Position numbers and translations under genes: made by a program. From assembly GCF_015223105.1 (NCBI RefSeq), contig NZ_JADFTZ010000002.1, positions 372,001-436,000 on the forward strand: a DNA stretch of 64,000 nucleotides, in the 5' to 3' direction. The DNA comes from Flavobacterium proteolyticum (lineage in GTDB: Bacteria > Bacteroidota > Bacteroidia > Flavobacteriales > Flavobacteriaceae). The notes under the pieces were generated by a model. The model was given only the letters and a program-made list of their open reading frames with translations. It ran no database searches and was not told the origin of the DNA. Each line of letters opens with the position of its first letter. Position 1 is the stretch's first letter. Of this stretch, positions 27,716-35,579 are shown piece by piece.

Positions 27716-28876
27716 ATGAATTATTTTTCTTCTGATTTTAAATTAGGAATTTTAGGAGGAGGTCAATTAGGAAAAATGCTTTTGACCGAAACTCGAAAAT
27801 TCGATATTCAAACTTTAGTTTTAGAACCAAGTGAAGAAGCTCCAGCACGATACAGTTGCAACGGATTTTACAAAGGCAGTTTAATGGATTTTAACACCGT
27901 TTATCAATTTGGTAAGATGGTAAATTTGTTAACTATCGAAATTGAAAATGTAAATTTAGACGCTTTAGATAAATTAGAAGCAGAAGGATTACCGATTTAC
28001 CCTTCGCCAAAAACCTTACGTTTGATTCAAAACAAAGGAAAACAAAAAGATTATTACGTTTCAAACGATATTCCCACCTCGTCACACCAACGATTTGTTG
28101 ATTTGAACGATTTGAGAACTGCATTAGCGAAAGACGAACTAGAATTTCCATTCGTATGGAAATGTGCGCAATTTGGTTACGACGGGAATGGTGTTAAAAT
28201 TTGTCGTTCTGCATTAGACTTGGTAAAATTACCCGATGTGGAATGTATTGCCGAAGAAATGGTTCCGTTCAAAAATGAATTAGCCGTAATTGTAGCGCGT
28301 TCTGTTTCTGGAGAAGTAAAAACCTATCCAGTGGTAGAAATGGAATTTCATCCTGAAGCGAATCAAGTAGAATATGTAATTTGTCCTGCTCGAATTGATG
28401 AAAAAGTAGCGCAAAAAGCTACTGAAGTTGCCTTAAAAGTTTCGCAAGCTTTCAATCATGTTGGTTTATTAGCAGTTGAAATGTTTCAAACGGAAGACGA
28501 TGAAATTTTGGTAAACGAAGTTGCTCCTCGCCCACATAATTCGGGACATTATTCGATTGAAGCGAGTTATACTTCGCAATTCGAAAATCATTTACGTGCG
28601 ATTTTAAACTTACCTTTAGGAAATACCGATAGCAAAGTTGCCGGAATTATGGTAAATTTGGTAGGTGAAGAAGGTTATTCTGGACAAGTAGTTTACGAAA
28701 ACATAGAGAAAATCATGGCAATTGATGGCGTAACTCCACACATTTACGGAAAAAGAGAAACAAGACCTTTCAGAAAAATGGGACACGTTACCATCGTAAA
28801 TGAAGACATGACGGAAGCGAGAAAAATTGCGGAAGAAGTAAAGAATAGCATTAGAGTTATTAGCGAAGTAAAATAA
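27716..28876 (+). CDS. purK: 5-(carboxyamino)imidazole ribonucleotide synthase
   Basis: ATP-grasp enzyme that makes N5-CAIR from AIR, ATP and bicarbonate in purine synthesis. The 386-residue protein begins MNYFSSDFKLGILGGGQLGK; the dinucleotide-like N-terminus, ATP-grasp lysines in FVWKCAQFGYDGNGVKI and the metal/phosphate region VNEVAPRPHNSGHYSIEA are all present. I use the ATG at 27716, not the upstream TTG, which lies within the -7 box. purE follows 73 bp downstream and catalyses the next step. Confidence 0.95.
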   Translation: MNYFSSDFKLGILGGGQLGKMLLTETRKFDIQTLVLEPSEEAPARYSCNGFYKGSLMDFNTVYQFGKMVNLLTIEIENVNLDALDKLEAEGLPIYPSPKTLRLIQNKGKQKDYYVSNDIPTSSHQRFVDLNDLRTALAKDELEFPFVWKCAQFGYDGNGVKICRSALDLVKLPDVECIAEEMVPFKNELAVIVARSVSGEVKTYPVVEMEFHPEANQVEYVICPARIDEKVAQKATEVALKVSQAFNHVGLLAVEMFQTEDDEILVNEVAPRPHNSGHYSIEASYTSQFENHLRAILNLPLGNTDSKVAGIMVNLVGEEGYSGQVVYENIEKIMAIDGVTPHIYGKRETRPFRKMGHVTIVNEDMTEARKIAEEVKNSIRVISEVK

Positions 28877-28886
28877 ACACCAATTT

Positions 28887-28932
28887 CACGAATTATCACT
28901 AATTTAATTGGTGTAAATTAGTGGAATTCGTG
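28887..28932. repeat. Long palindromic hairpin element between purK and purE
   Basis: Arms CACGAATT/AATTCGTG and CACTAATTTA/TAAATTAGTG pair over 18 bp with a small internal bulge and the loop ATTGGTG. There is no T-run, so it is more likely a REP-like palindrome than a terminator. A related degenerate sequence (ATTTCACGAATTGTCACCAA) lies at about 12694-12713. Confidence 0.75.
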
Positions 28933-28949
28933 TTAAACAATTAAAACAA

Positions 28950-29432
28950 ATGAGTAAAGTAGCAATAATAATGGGCAGCATTTCGGATATGCCGGTAATG
29001 CAAGAAGCCATCGACATATTAAAAGGATTTGATATCGAAACTGAAGTAGATATTGTTTCGGCACACAGAACACCTGAAAAATTATTTGATTTCAGTAAAA
29101 ATGCACACGAAAGAGGTATTTCAGTAATTATTGCTGGAGCTGGTGGTGCGGCTCATTTACCTGGAATGGTTGCTTCTATGTCGCCACTTCCTGTAATTGG
29201 AGTTCCTGTAAAATCGAGTAATTCTATTGATGGATGGGATTCGGTTTTATCGATTCTTCAAATGCCAGGTGGAGTTCCTGTAGCAACCGTTGCTTTAAAC
29301 GGAGCAAAAAATGCGGGAATCTTAGCCGCACAAATTATCGGAAGTTCTGATAAATGCGTTTTAGACAAAATAATCGCTTACAAAGAAGGATTAAAACAAG
29401 CCGTTTTAAAAGCTTCAGAAGGATTGAAATAA
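28950..29432 (+). CDS. purE: N5-carboxyaminoimidazole ribonucleotide mutase (class I)
   Basis: Converts N5-CAIR to CAIR, the step after PurK. The 160-residue protein has the signature IIMGSISDMPVMQEAIDIL, the catalytic EVDIVSAHRTPEKLFDF and the octamer core GAGGAAHLPGMVASMSPLPV, with the usual class I length. Order here is purK then purE, the reverse of the enterobacterial purEK. A hairpin repeat separates the genes; both are likely on the purK transcript. Confidence 0.97.
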   Translation: MSKVAIIMGSISDMPVMQEAIDILKGFDIETEVDIVSAHRTPEKLFDFSKNAHERGISVIIAGAGGAAHLPGMVASMSPLPVIGVPVKSSNSIDGWDSVLSILQMPGGVPVATVALNGAKNAGILAAQIIGSSDKCVLDKIIAYKEGLKQAVLKASEGLK

Positions 29433-29439
29433 AAATAGA

Positions 29440-29469
29440 AAATCCCGAGTTATTGCTAATTCGGGATTT
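29440..29469 (+). terminator. Terminator-like hairpin after purE
   Basis: AAATCCCGA and TCGGGATTT form a 9-bp stem with a loop of about 11 nt, 8 bp after the purE stop. The following T-run is weak on the plus strand. Confidence 0.6.
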
Positions 29470-29591
29470 CTACTCACAATTAAGTGACAACTATAAAAAA
29501 ATTCTACTCTCTCTCTGTTTGGGGCAAAAAGGATGTTCCTACATCATTTCATCGACAAAATTATACACTTTATCGATAAAAACAAATTTTT

Positions 29592-31616
29592 ATGACACTT
29601 TTTTTAAAAAAATTTACAACAAAGCACAATACAGCACCTTTTAGTAAGATTAATCTTTCAGATTATAAAGAGGCTTTCGAAAAAACCATCGAACTCGCTC
29701 GTGCTGAAATCGATAACATCGTAAAAAACACAGAAGCACCTACTTTTTCAAATACAATTGAAGCTTTGGATTATTCTGGAGAACAATTAGATCGTTTATC
29801 GAATATTTTCTTCAATTTGAATTCGGCAGAAACTTGTGAAGAAATGCAAAAAATTGCGCAAGAAGTTTCGCCTTTACTTACAGCATTTAGTAATGATATT
29901 GCTTTGAACGAAGACTTATTCAAACGAGTAAAAGCAGTTTATGATCAAAAAGATACTTTGACATTAACTACTGAGCAAGCGACTTTATTAGATAAAAAAT
30001 TCAAAGGTTTTTCTAGAAATGGAGCGTTACTTTCGGAAGAAGATAAATTAAAACTACGCGAAATTGATACTGAGCTAGCGAAATTAAAGTTGACTTTCGG
30101 AGAAAATGTTTTGGCAGAAACAAATAACTATCAATTACACATTACTAACGAAGCCGATTTAAAAGGGTTACCTGATGGTGCTAAAGAAATGGCGGCAAGT
30201 TTGGCAAAATCAAAAAATTTGGAAGGTTGGGTTTTTACTTTAGATTTTCCAAGTTATTTGCCTTTTGTCACTTATGTCGAAAATCGTGAATTGCGAAAAG
30301 AAATTGCAATCGCAGCTGGAAAAAAAGCGTTTCAAAATAACGAATTCGATAACACAGAAAACGTAAAACGCATTGTTGAATTACGTCACAAACGCGCTAA
30401 TTTATTGGGCTATCAATCTCATTCGCATTTTGTTTTGGAGGAACGAATGGCGCAAAATCCAGAAAAAGTACAATCGTTTTTGAATGATTTATTGGAAAAA
30501 GCAAAACCAGCTGCTCATAAAGAATTTGCTGAATTAACCGCTTTCGCCAAAGAATTAGACAGAATTAACCAATTAGAGAAATGGGACGGCGCTTATTATT
30601 CGGAAAAATTGAAGCAAAAATTATTCAGTTTGGATGATGAGTTGTTGAAACCCTATTTCCAATTGGAAAATGTGTTGAACGGCGCTTTTAAAATTGCTGA
30701 AAAGTTATTTGGAATCACGTTCAAAGAAGTTTTTGATATTGACAAATACCACGAAGACGTTCAAACTTTTGAAGTTTTAGATTTCGAAGAACAATTAGTC
30801 GCTGTTTTCTATTCAGATTTCTTTCCGAGAAAAGGAAAACGAAATGGCGCTTGGATGACATCCTACAAACCACAATATATTAAGGACGGAATCAACGAAC
30901 GACCACATGTTTCTATAGTGTGTAATTTCACACCACCAACCGAAACGAAACCATCATTATTGACTTTCAACGAAGTAACGACCTTGTTTCACGAATTTGG
31001 GCACGCTTTACACGGCATGTTAGCCAATACTACTTATCCAAGTTTATCAGGAACTTCGGTGTATTGGGATTTTGTGGAATTACCAAGTCAAGTCATGGAA
31101 AACTGGTGTTATGAACCTGAAGCATTGGCTTTATTTGCAAAACATTACGAAACAGGTGAAATTATTCCGCATCAGTATGTAGAAAAAATCAAAGAAAGTG
31201 CGAGTTTCTTAGAAGGAATGGCAACATTACGACAATTAAGTTTCGGAATTTTAGACATGGCGTATCATGGCAAATCACAAACAATTGCTGATGTAAAAGC
31301 CTTTGAAAAACAAGCTATGGAAATCGCATCGTTATATCCAGATGTGGAAGAAAATTGCATGAGTACTTCGTTTTCACATATATTCCAAGGCGGATATTCT
31401 TCGGGATATTACAGCTACAAATGGGCGGAAGTTTTAGATGCCGATGCATTTGCGTATTTCCAAGAAAAAGGAATTTTCAATAAAGAAGTCGCAACCAAAT
31501 TCAAAGACAACGTACTTTCAAAAGGCGGCACCGAATTACCAATGGAATTGTATAAAAAATTCAGAGGTCAGGAACCAAAAGTTGAGGCGTTGTTGAAGAG
31601 AGCGGGACTTTTGTAA
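29592..31616 (+). CDS. M3 family zinc metallopeptidase (oligopeptidase A / Dcp type)
   Basis: A 674-residue M3 peptidase that cleaves short peptides. The HExxH zinc site is in LFHEFGHALHGML near residue 467, the third ligand in WDFVELPSQVMENW about 25 residues on, and the substrate-binding Tyr/His region in FSHIFQGGYSSGYYSYKW. There is no signal peptide, so it acts in the cytoplasm. Length fits oligopeptidase A and dipeptidyl carboxypeptidase; which one is not resolvable here. Confidence 0.93.
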   Translation: MTLFLKKFTTKHNTAPFSKINLSDYKEAFEKTIELARAEIDNIVKNTEAPTFSNTIEALDYSGEQLDRLSNIFFNLNSAETCEEMQKIAQEVSPLLTAFSNDIALNEDLFKRVKAVYDQKDTLTLTTEQATLLDKKFKGFSRNGALLSEEDKLKLREIDTELAKLKLTFGENVLAETNNYQLHITNEADLKGLPDGAKEMAASLAKSKNLEGWVFTLDFPSYLPFVTYVENRELRKEIAIAAGKKAFQNNEFDNTENVKRIVELRHKRANLLGYQSHSHFVLEERMAQNPEKVQSFLNDLLEKAKPAAHKEFAELTAFAKELDRINQLEKWDGAYYSEKLKQKLFSLDDELLKPYFQLENVLNGAFKIAEKLFGITFKEVFDIDKYHEDVQTFEVLDFEEQLVAVFYSDFFPRKGKRNGAWMTSYKPQYIKDGINERPHVSIVCNFTPPTETKPSLLTFNEVTTLFHEFGHALHGMLANTTYPSLSGTSVYWDFVELPSQVMENWCYEPEALALFAKHYETGEIIPHQYVEKIKESASFLEGMATLRQLSFGILDMAYHGKSQTIADVKAFEKQAMEIASLYPDVEENCMSTSFSHIFQGGYSSGYYSYKWAEVLDADAFAYFQEKGIFNKEVATKFKDNVLSKGGTELPMELYKKFRGQEPKVEALLKRAGLL

Positions 31617-31623
31617 AATAATC

Positions 31624-31660
31624 AACACCGATAGAATTCTTAATTCTGTCGGTGTTATTT
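31624..31660. terminator. Bidirectional terminator between the convergent M3 peptidase and DUF4143 genes
   Basis: AACACCGATAGAATT pairs with AATTCTGTCGGTGTT (one mismatch) around a 3-nt loop, with a T-rich flank on the plus strand and an A/T-rich flank on the other. It lies between two converging stops. Confidence 0.75.
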
Positions 31661-31665
31661 AAAAT

Positions 31666-32781
31666 CTACTTCAAAAACTCCCTAAAATTATCCTTATTCA
31701 CCACCAAAAAACTTGGGTTATAAGCATCCGAAAAAGATTTTGGCAATTTTGCTTTTTTAGTGGTTGCCCATTTGAATTCAAAAGCACTAATTTCATCTGT
31801 ATTGACTTCAATATAATCAATTTCTTGTTGGGTTGTGGTTCTCCAAAAATAAGATTTTGCTATACTTTGTGTATAAGATAATTGCTTCAATCGTTCAGAA
31901 ACTAAAAAATTTTCCCACAATGCACCTTTATCTTGTCTGAATTCAAAAGCATTAAAATTACCAATTAACATATTCAGCACACCATTATCATAAAAGTATA
32001 TTTTTTTATTTGCTTTAATTTCGTTTCGAATATTCTTTGAAAAACTTGTCAAACGGAAAATCACAAAGCTTTTTTCTAACAAATCGATATAATTATTTAC
32101 AGTGTTTTTATCAACTCCAACCAACTGAGCAATTTCGTTGTAGCTAACTTCACTTCCCACTTGCATAGCAAGAGCACGTAATATTTTCTCCAAAACTTCA
32201 GATTTTCTTATACCTGCCAAAGCTAAAATATCTTTGTACAAATAACTCGAAACCAAGTTTTTCAAAATTTCATATTCAGTACCAAAATTATTAATTACAT
32301 CTGGATACATTCCGTACAGTAATCGAATTTCAAGTTGTTGTTGGGCTTTCATGTAACCCACACTATTTTCAAATTCCTTCCATGAAACGGGAAACATATG
32401 AAACTCGAACTTTCTCCCTGTTAATGGTTCTTGCGTAACGTTATTAATATCTAAAGAAGAAGATCCACTAACAACAACTTGCACATCTTTTATTTGATCT
32501 ACTATAATTTTCAACTTCAAACCAATATTTGGAATACGTTGTACCTCATCAATAAAAATATATTTATAATTACCAATAATACTTTTCAAAATTTCTGTGT
32601 TAGCATTCGCTAAAGTTTCAGCAACAGTATTATCATCTCCATCCAAAAACAAATACTCTTTATCTTTTAAAATGGAATTAATTAAAGTTGTTTTTCCTAC
32701 TTGTCTTGGACCAATTAACACAATAACTTTTCCTTTGTGTAATTTTGCTTCCAAATTAGCAGTTAAATCTCTAAAAATCAT
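31666..32781 (-). CDS. AAA+ ATPase with C-terminal DUF4143 domain
   Basis: A 371-residue protein with Walker A LIGPRQVGKTTLINSIL near residue 22, Walker B YIFIDEVQRI near 95, sensor VVVSGSSSLDINNV, a winged-helix-like middle (EVSYNEIAQLVGVDKNTVNN) and a DUF4143 nuclease-like C-terminus (FLVSERLKQLSYTQSIAKSY, then EIDYIEVNTDEISAFEFKW). This family is widespread and uncharacterised; the C-terminal D...ExK pattern resembles restriction-endonuclease folds. The upstream DNA carries a 33-bp tandem repeat holding three -7 boxes for this gene. Confidence 0.88.
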   Translation of the reverse strand: MIFRDLTANLEAKLHKGKVIVLIGPRQVGKTTLINSILKDKEYLFLDGDDNTVAETLANANTEILKSIIGNYKYIFIDEVQRIPNIGLKLKIIVDQIKDVQVVVSGSSSLDINNVTQEPLTGRKFEFHMFPVSWKEFENSVGYMKAQQQLEIRLLYGMYPDVINNFGTEYEILKNLVSSYLYKDILALAGIRKSEVLEKILRALAMQVGSEVSYNEIAQLVGVDKNTVNNYIDLLEKSFVIFRLTSFSKNIRNEIKANKKIYFYDNGVLNMLIGNFNAFEFRQDKGALWENFLVSERLKQLSYTQSIAKSYFWRTTTQQEIDYIEVNTDEISAFEFKWATTKKAKLPKSFSDAYNPSFLVVNKDNFREFLK

Positions 32782-32822
32782 ACCTTAAATTTTAAACAAA
32801 ATTATATATTTTATTTCTATTC

Positions 32823-32929
32823 ACCAAATTTATATATTTTTCAGTGATTGTATTAACCAAATTTATATATTTTTCAGTGATTGTATTCACCAAATTTATA
32901 TATTTTTTAGTGATTATATTCACCAATAT
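32823..32929. repeat. 33-bp tandem repeat, three full copies plus a partial
   Basis: Copies start at 32823, 32856 and 32889, with a fourth truncated at 32922; each begins ACCAAATTTATATATTTTT and continues with the block AGTGATT. Each copy contains CAAATTTA, which on the minus strand is the -7 box TAAATTTG (32825-32832, 32858-32865, 32891-32898). The period of 33 bp is close to three DNA turns. The array lies between the divergent DUF4143 ATPase and GbsR genes. Confidence 0.9.
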
Positions 32930-32951
32930 TAACTTTTTTACAATTTGAAAA

Positions 32952-32977
32952 AAACTTTCATTTTTTTTTGAAACTTT
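32952..32977. promoter_or_regulatory. Operator 1 of the GbsR/MarR regulator
   Basis: Inverted repeat AAACTTTCA-N8-TGAAACTTT (one mismatch to a perfect palindrome). It overlaps the -33 element of the regulator gene's own promoter, the position of a repressor site. Operator 2 at 33543-33568 has the same arms and the same 8-nt spacer. Confidence 0.7.
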
Positions 32978-32998
32978 AAAAACTTTTACTTAACTTTG
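32965..32998 (+). promoter_or_regulatory. Promoter of the GbsR/MarR gene
   Basis: TTTTTG (32965-32970), a 20-bp spacer and TAACTTTG (32991-32998). The predicted leader is about 25 nt. The -33 box is inside operator 1. Confidence 0.75.
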
Positions 32999-33026
32999 TC
33001 CTATCAAAATGAAATAATTCTAAAAA

Positions 33027-33530
33027 ATGGAATTCAAAGAAGCAAAAAATAAATTCGTTCAAACCTGGGGAGCTTTAGGTTCTCAATGGGGCATTAACAA
33101 AACCATGGCACAGATACATGCGTTGTTAATGGTTTCGCACGAACCTGTTTCTATGGAAGACATTATGGAAGAATTACAAATTTCGCGCGGTAATGCTTCT
33201 ATGAATTTAAGAGCGTTGATGGATTGGGGCATCGTGTACAAAGAATACAAAGCAGGCGAAAGACGTGAATTTTTCACCGCAGAAAAAGATTTAGATGAAT
33301 TGGCAGTTAAAATTTCAAGAGAAAGAAGCAAACGTGAAATCAAACCCGCTTTAAAAGTTTTAAAAGAAGTTTCTACAATAAAATCTGATGGAACCGAAGC
33401 GGAAAAACATTTCGTAGATCAAACCACAAAATTGTACGACTTCGTATTAAAAGCGGATAACGTTTTGGATAAAATCACAGAATACAAAGACAATTGGTTA
33501 GCAAAACTGGTGGTAAAGATTATGAAATAA
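33027..33530 (+). CDS. GbsR/MarR-family transcriptional regulator
   Basis: A 167-residue winged-helix regulator of the GbsR type (N-terminus FVQTWGALGSQWGINKTMAQ, recognition region EELQISRGNASMNLRALMDW, wing YKEYKAGERREFFTAEK). The C-terminal 60 residues are helical and likely dimerise. Two matching palindromes, one over its own promoter and one directly after its stop codon, suggest autoregulation and control of the genes that follow. Ligand unknown. Confidence 0.88.
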   Translation: MEFKEAKNKFVQTWGALGSQWGINKTMAQIHALLMVSHEPVSMEDIMEELQISRGNASMNLRALMDWGIVYKEYKAGERREFFTAEKDLDELAVKISRERSKREIKPALKVLKEVSTIKSDGTEAEKHFVDQTTKLYDFVLKADNVLDKITEYKDNWLAKLVVKIMK

Positions 33531-33542
33531 AAAATTTAATTA

Positions 33543-33568
33543 AAACTTTCAATTATTTCTGAAAGTTT
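33543..33568. promoter_or_regulatory. Operator 2 of the GbsR/MarR regulator
   Basis: Perfect inverted repeat AAACTTTCA-N8-TGAAAGTTT between the regulator stop and the next gene. No TAnnTTTG box was found after it, so the downstream genes may also be read from the regulator promoter. Confidence 0.7.
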
Positions 33569-33583
33569 AAAAATATAGATAAT

Positions 33584-33937
33584 ATGAAAATAATTAATAA
33601 AATCAATAAAGCTCTATTAATAATAACGATAATATTAGACTTTACAATTCTATTTGGTTTATATGCGCAGATTATACTTAGGTTCACTCAACTGTGTATT
33701 GCTCTATATATTTCATTCAACTTTAAAAGACTTGAGAAAAAACTCAAATATCAAATTATAAATTATTGGATTTATGTTTTCTTATATTTTTCCTTTTCCA
33801 CTTACTTGTTTTTAGAAGAGAAAAGTATTTTAGACAATTACATAATATTGCTTACAACTATAATGATCCTACCAATGACAATTGCAATATATTTTACAAT
33901 AACATTAAATAAAATAGCAAAACAAAATGAAAAATAA
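33584..33937 (+). CDS. Small multi-pass membrane protein
   Basis: A 117-residue protein with about four hydrophobic segments (for example ALLIITIILDFTILFGLYAQ and YIILLTTIMILPMTIAIYF) separated by short basic loops. No family recognised. It starts 53 bp after the GbsR gene, beyond operator 2, and overlaps the next gene by 11 bp, so it belongs to this regulated cluster. Confidence 0.65.
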   Translation: MKIINKINKALLIITIILDFTILFGLYAQIILRFTQLCIALYISFNFKRLEKKLKYQIINYWIYVFLYFSFSTYLFLEEKSILDNYIILLTTIMILPMTIAIYFTITLNKIAKQNEK

Positions 33938-34838
33938 ACTAATCATAGCAGCAGGAACCGGATTCTTAGGAAACGTTTTAATCCAACATTTCAAAAATAA
34001 ATTTGAAGAAATTGTAATCTTAACCAGAGGAAAATCTGAAATTAAGAACCAAATCAAATATGTAAATTGGAATGCTAAATCATTTTCAGGTTGGGAAAAA
34101 GAATTAGAAAATGTAGATGTTGTCATAAACTTAGCTGGAAAATCCGTTGATTGTAGATATACCAAAAAAAATAAAGCCGAAATTTTAGCTTCAAGAATTG
34201 ATAGTACCAAAATTTTAAACGAAGCCATTTTACAATGCGAAAATCCACCAAAACATTTTATCAACTCATCAACTGCAACTATTTATAGTCATTCAGAAGA
34301 TAAAGAAATGGATGAATATACAGGAGAAATTGGTAATGATTTTTCTATGAACGTTGCCAAAACTTGGGAAAAAACATTTTACGAAGTTGAAACACCAAAA
34401 ACATTGAAAACAGCAATAAGGACTTCAATTGTATTAGGTAAAAATGGAGGCGGTTTTATTCCTTTAAAAAAACTAACACTTTTTGGATTAGGTGGAAAAA
34501 ACGGAAATGGAAGTCAATTTGTTAGTTGGATTCACGAAAAAGATTTTGCAAAAGCTGTCGAATTTATAATTGAAAAAGAACTTTCTGGGAGCATCAATGT
34601 TGTTTCTCCAAAACCGATTCGAAATAAAGAATTTATGAAAAAACTTCAAAAAGCAATTGGAATTCCGTTTGGATTACCTATCTCAAAATCACTACTTGAA
34701 TTTGGGGCAAAAATCATCAAAACTGAAATTGAATTGGTTTTAAAAAGTAGAAATGTAATCCCAAAACGATTAACAGAAAACGGCTTTGAGTTTGAATTTG
34801 GTGATTTAGATAAAACGTTTAAAAACTTATTATCATGA
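33927..34838 (+). CDS. TIGR01777-type NAD(P)-binding SDR-like epimerase (DUF1731)
   Basis: A 303-residue extended-SDR protein. The nucleotide-binding N-terminus is GTGFLGNVLIQHF, followed by NVDVVINLAGKSVDCRY, INSSTATIY, and a C-terminal DUF1731 segment (KSRNVIPKRLTENGFEFEF). The first glycine of the Rossmann motif is preceded by AAGTG rather than TGGTG. The family is widespread (YfcH in Escherichia coli) and its substrate is unknown. The ATG lies 11 bp inside the preceding gene and its stop overlaps the next start (ATGA). Confidence 0.9.
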   Translation: MKNKLIIAAGTGFLGNVLIQHFKNKFEEIVILTRGKSEIKNQIKYVNWNAKSFSGWEKELENVDVVINLAGKSVDCRYTKKNKAEILASRIDSTKILNEAILQCENPPKHFINSSTATIYSHSEDKEMDEYTGEIGNDFSMNVAKTWEKTFYEVETPKTLKTAIRTSIVLGKNGGGFIPLKKLTLFGLGGKNGNGSQFVSWIHEKDFAKAVEFIIEKELSGSINVVSPKPIRNKEFMKKLQKAIGIPFGLPISKSLLEFGAKIIKTEIELVLKSRNVIPKRLTENGFEFEFGDLDKTFKNLLS

Positions 34839-35179
34839 ACCTCAACATCATCGCCTATCTCATCTATTTCAGCATCACAGGGATTATCATTGTGAAGGTT
34901 GGAAGAATTTGCTACAACAATGGAAACATATTCGTTTCACAATTGATTCCAAATCATAAAGACTTGTGTCATAAAATAAATCAATTGCTTTTGGTGGGAT
35001 ATTATCTCTTAAATATTGGTTATTGTGCGATGACGATAATTTCTTGGGAACAAATTGAAAATATAAAACAACTCATTGAAGTGATTACTTCAAAATCGGC
35101 TTTTATTATTATCGCGATTGCCGTGATGCATTACATCAATATTATCTTATTAACGAATTACATCAAAAAATTAATTTAA
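34835..35179 (+). CDS. Small membrane protein, paralogue of the following gene
   Basis: A 114-residue protein with about three TM segments. The stretch NQLLLVGYYLLNIGYCAM corresponds to NKLFETGFYLLNLGFALM in the next gene, so the two are tandem paralogues. Overlaps the SDR gene by 4 bp and precedes its paralogue by 11 bp. Function unknown. Confidence 0.7.
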   Translation: MNLNIIAYLIYFSITGIIIVKVGRICYNNGNIFVSQLIPNHKDLCHKINQLLLVGYYLLNIGYCAMTIISWEQIENIKQLIEVITSKSAFIIIAIAVMHYINIILLTNYIKKLI

Positions 35180-35190
35180 ACACTCGTATT

Positions 35191-35577
35191 ATGGAAACTA
35201 CAAAAATTTTAATCGGTTATGCAATTTATCTTCCCATTGCTTTATTTTTAACCTACTATGTTTCAAAAACGCTTTTTAAAAACAGTAAAATTTATATGTT
35301 GGATATTTTTAAAGGTCGAGATGAAATTGCAAACGCCACCAACAAACTATTCGAAACCGGATTTTATTTATTGAATTTAGGTTTTGCACTTATGATATTA
35401 GAAATGAATATGTATGATGATAGTTATCAAGTGCTAATTGAAAAACTGAGTTATAAAATTGGTGGATTTTCAATTTATTTAGGTATTATGCTGTTCTTAA
35501 ACTTATATTTCTTCTTTAGAGGAAAACGAAAAGCAAGTCAAGCACAAGTAGAACAACGAATTGTGATTAATGGATAA
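35191..35577 (+). CDS. Small membrane protein, paralogue of the preceding gene
   Basis: A 128-residue protein with TM segments at about 6-26, 55-72 and 92-112 and a basic C-terminal tail (FRGKRKASQAQVEQR). It shares the motif N-x-L-x3-G-[YF]-Y-L-L-N-[IL]-G-[YF] with its neighbour. Last gene of the GbsR cluster; ends 2 bp before the converging UbiA-type gene. Confidence 0.7.
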   Translation: METTKILIGYAIYLPIALFLTYYVSKTLFKNSKIYMLDIFKGRDEIANATNKLFETGFYLLNLGFALMILEMNMYDDSYQVLIEKLSYKIGGFSIYLGIMLFLNLYFFFRGKRKASQAQVEQRIVING

Positions 35578-35579
35578 AT

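Noticed and set aside
29354..29644. 96-residue plus-strand open frame spanning the end of purE and the start of the M3 peptidase gene
   Set aside because: It overlaps both real genes in another frame, covers a terminator hairpin, and has no signal, domain or sensible composition.
32823..32929. CRISPR-like array
   Set aside because: The repeats are directly adjacent with no spacers, and there are no cas genes.
33584..35577. Carotenoid-type cluster, suggested by the GbsR-type regulator and an SDR-like gene
   Set aside because: No phytoene synthase or desaturase is present; the genes are small membrane proteins and a TIGR01777 protein.
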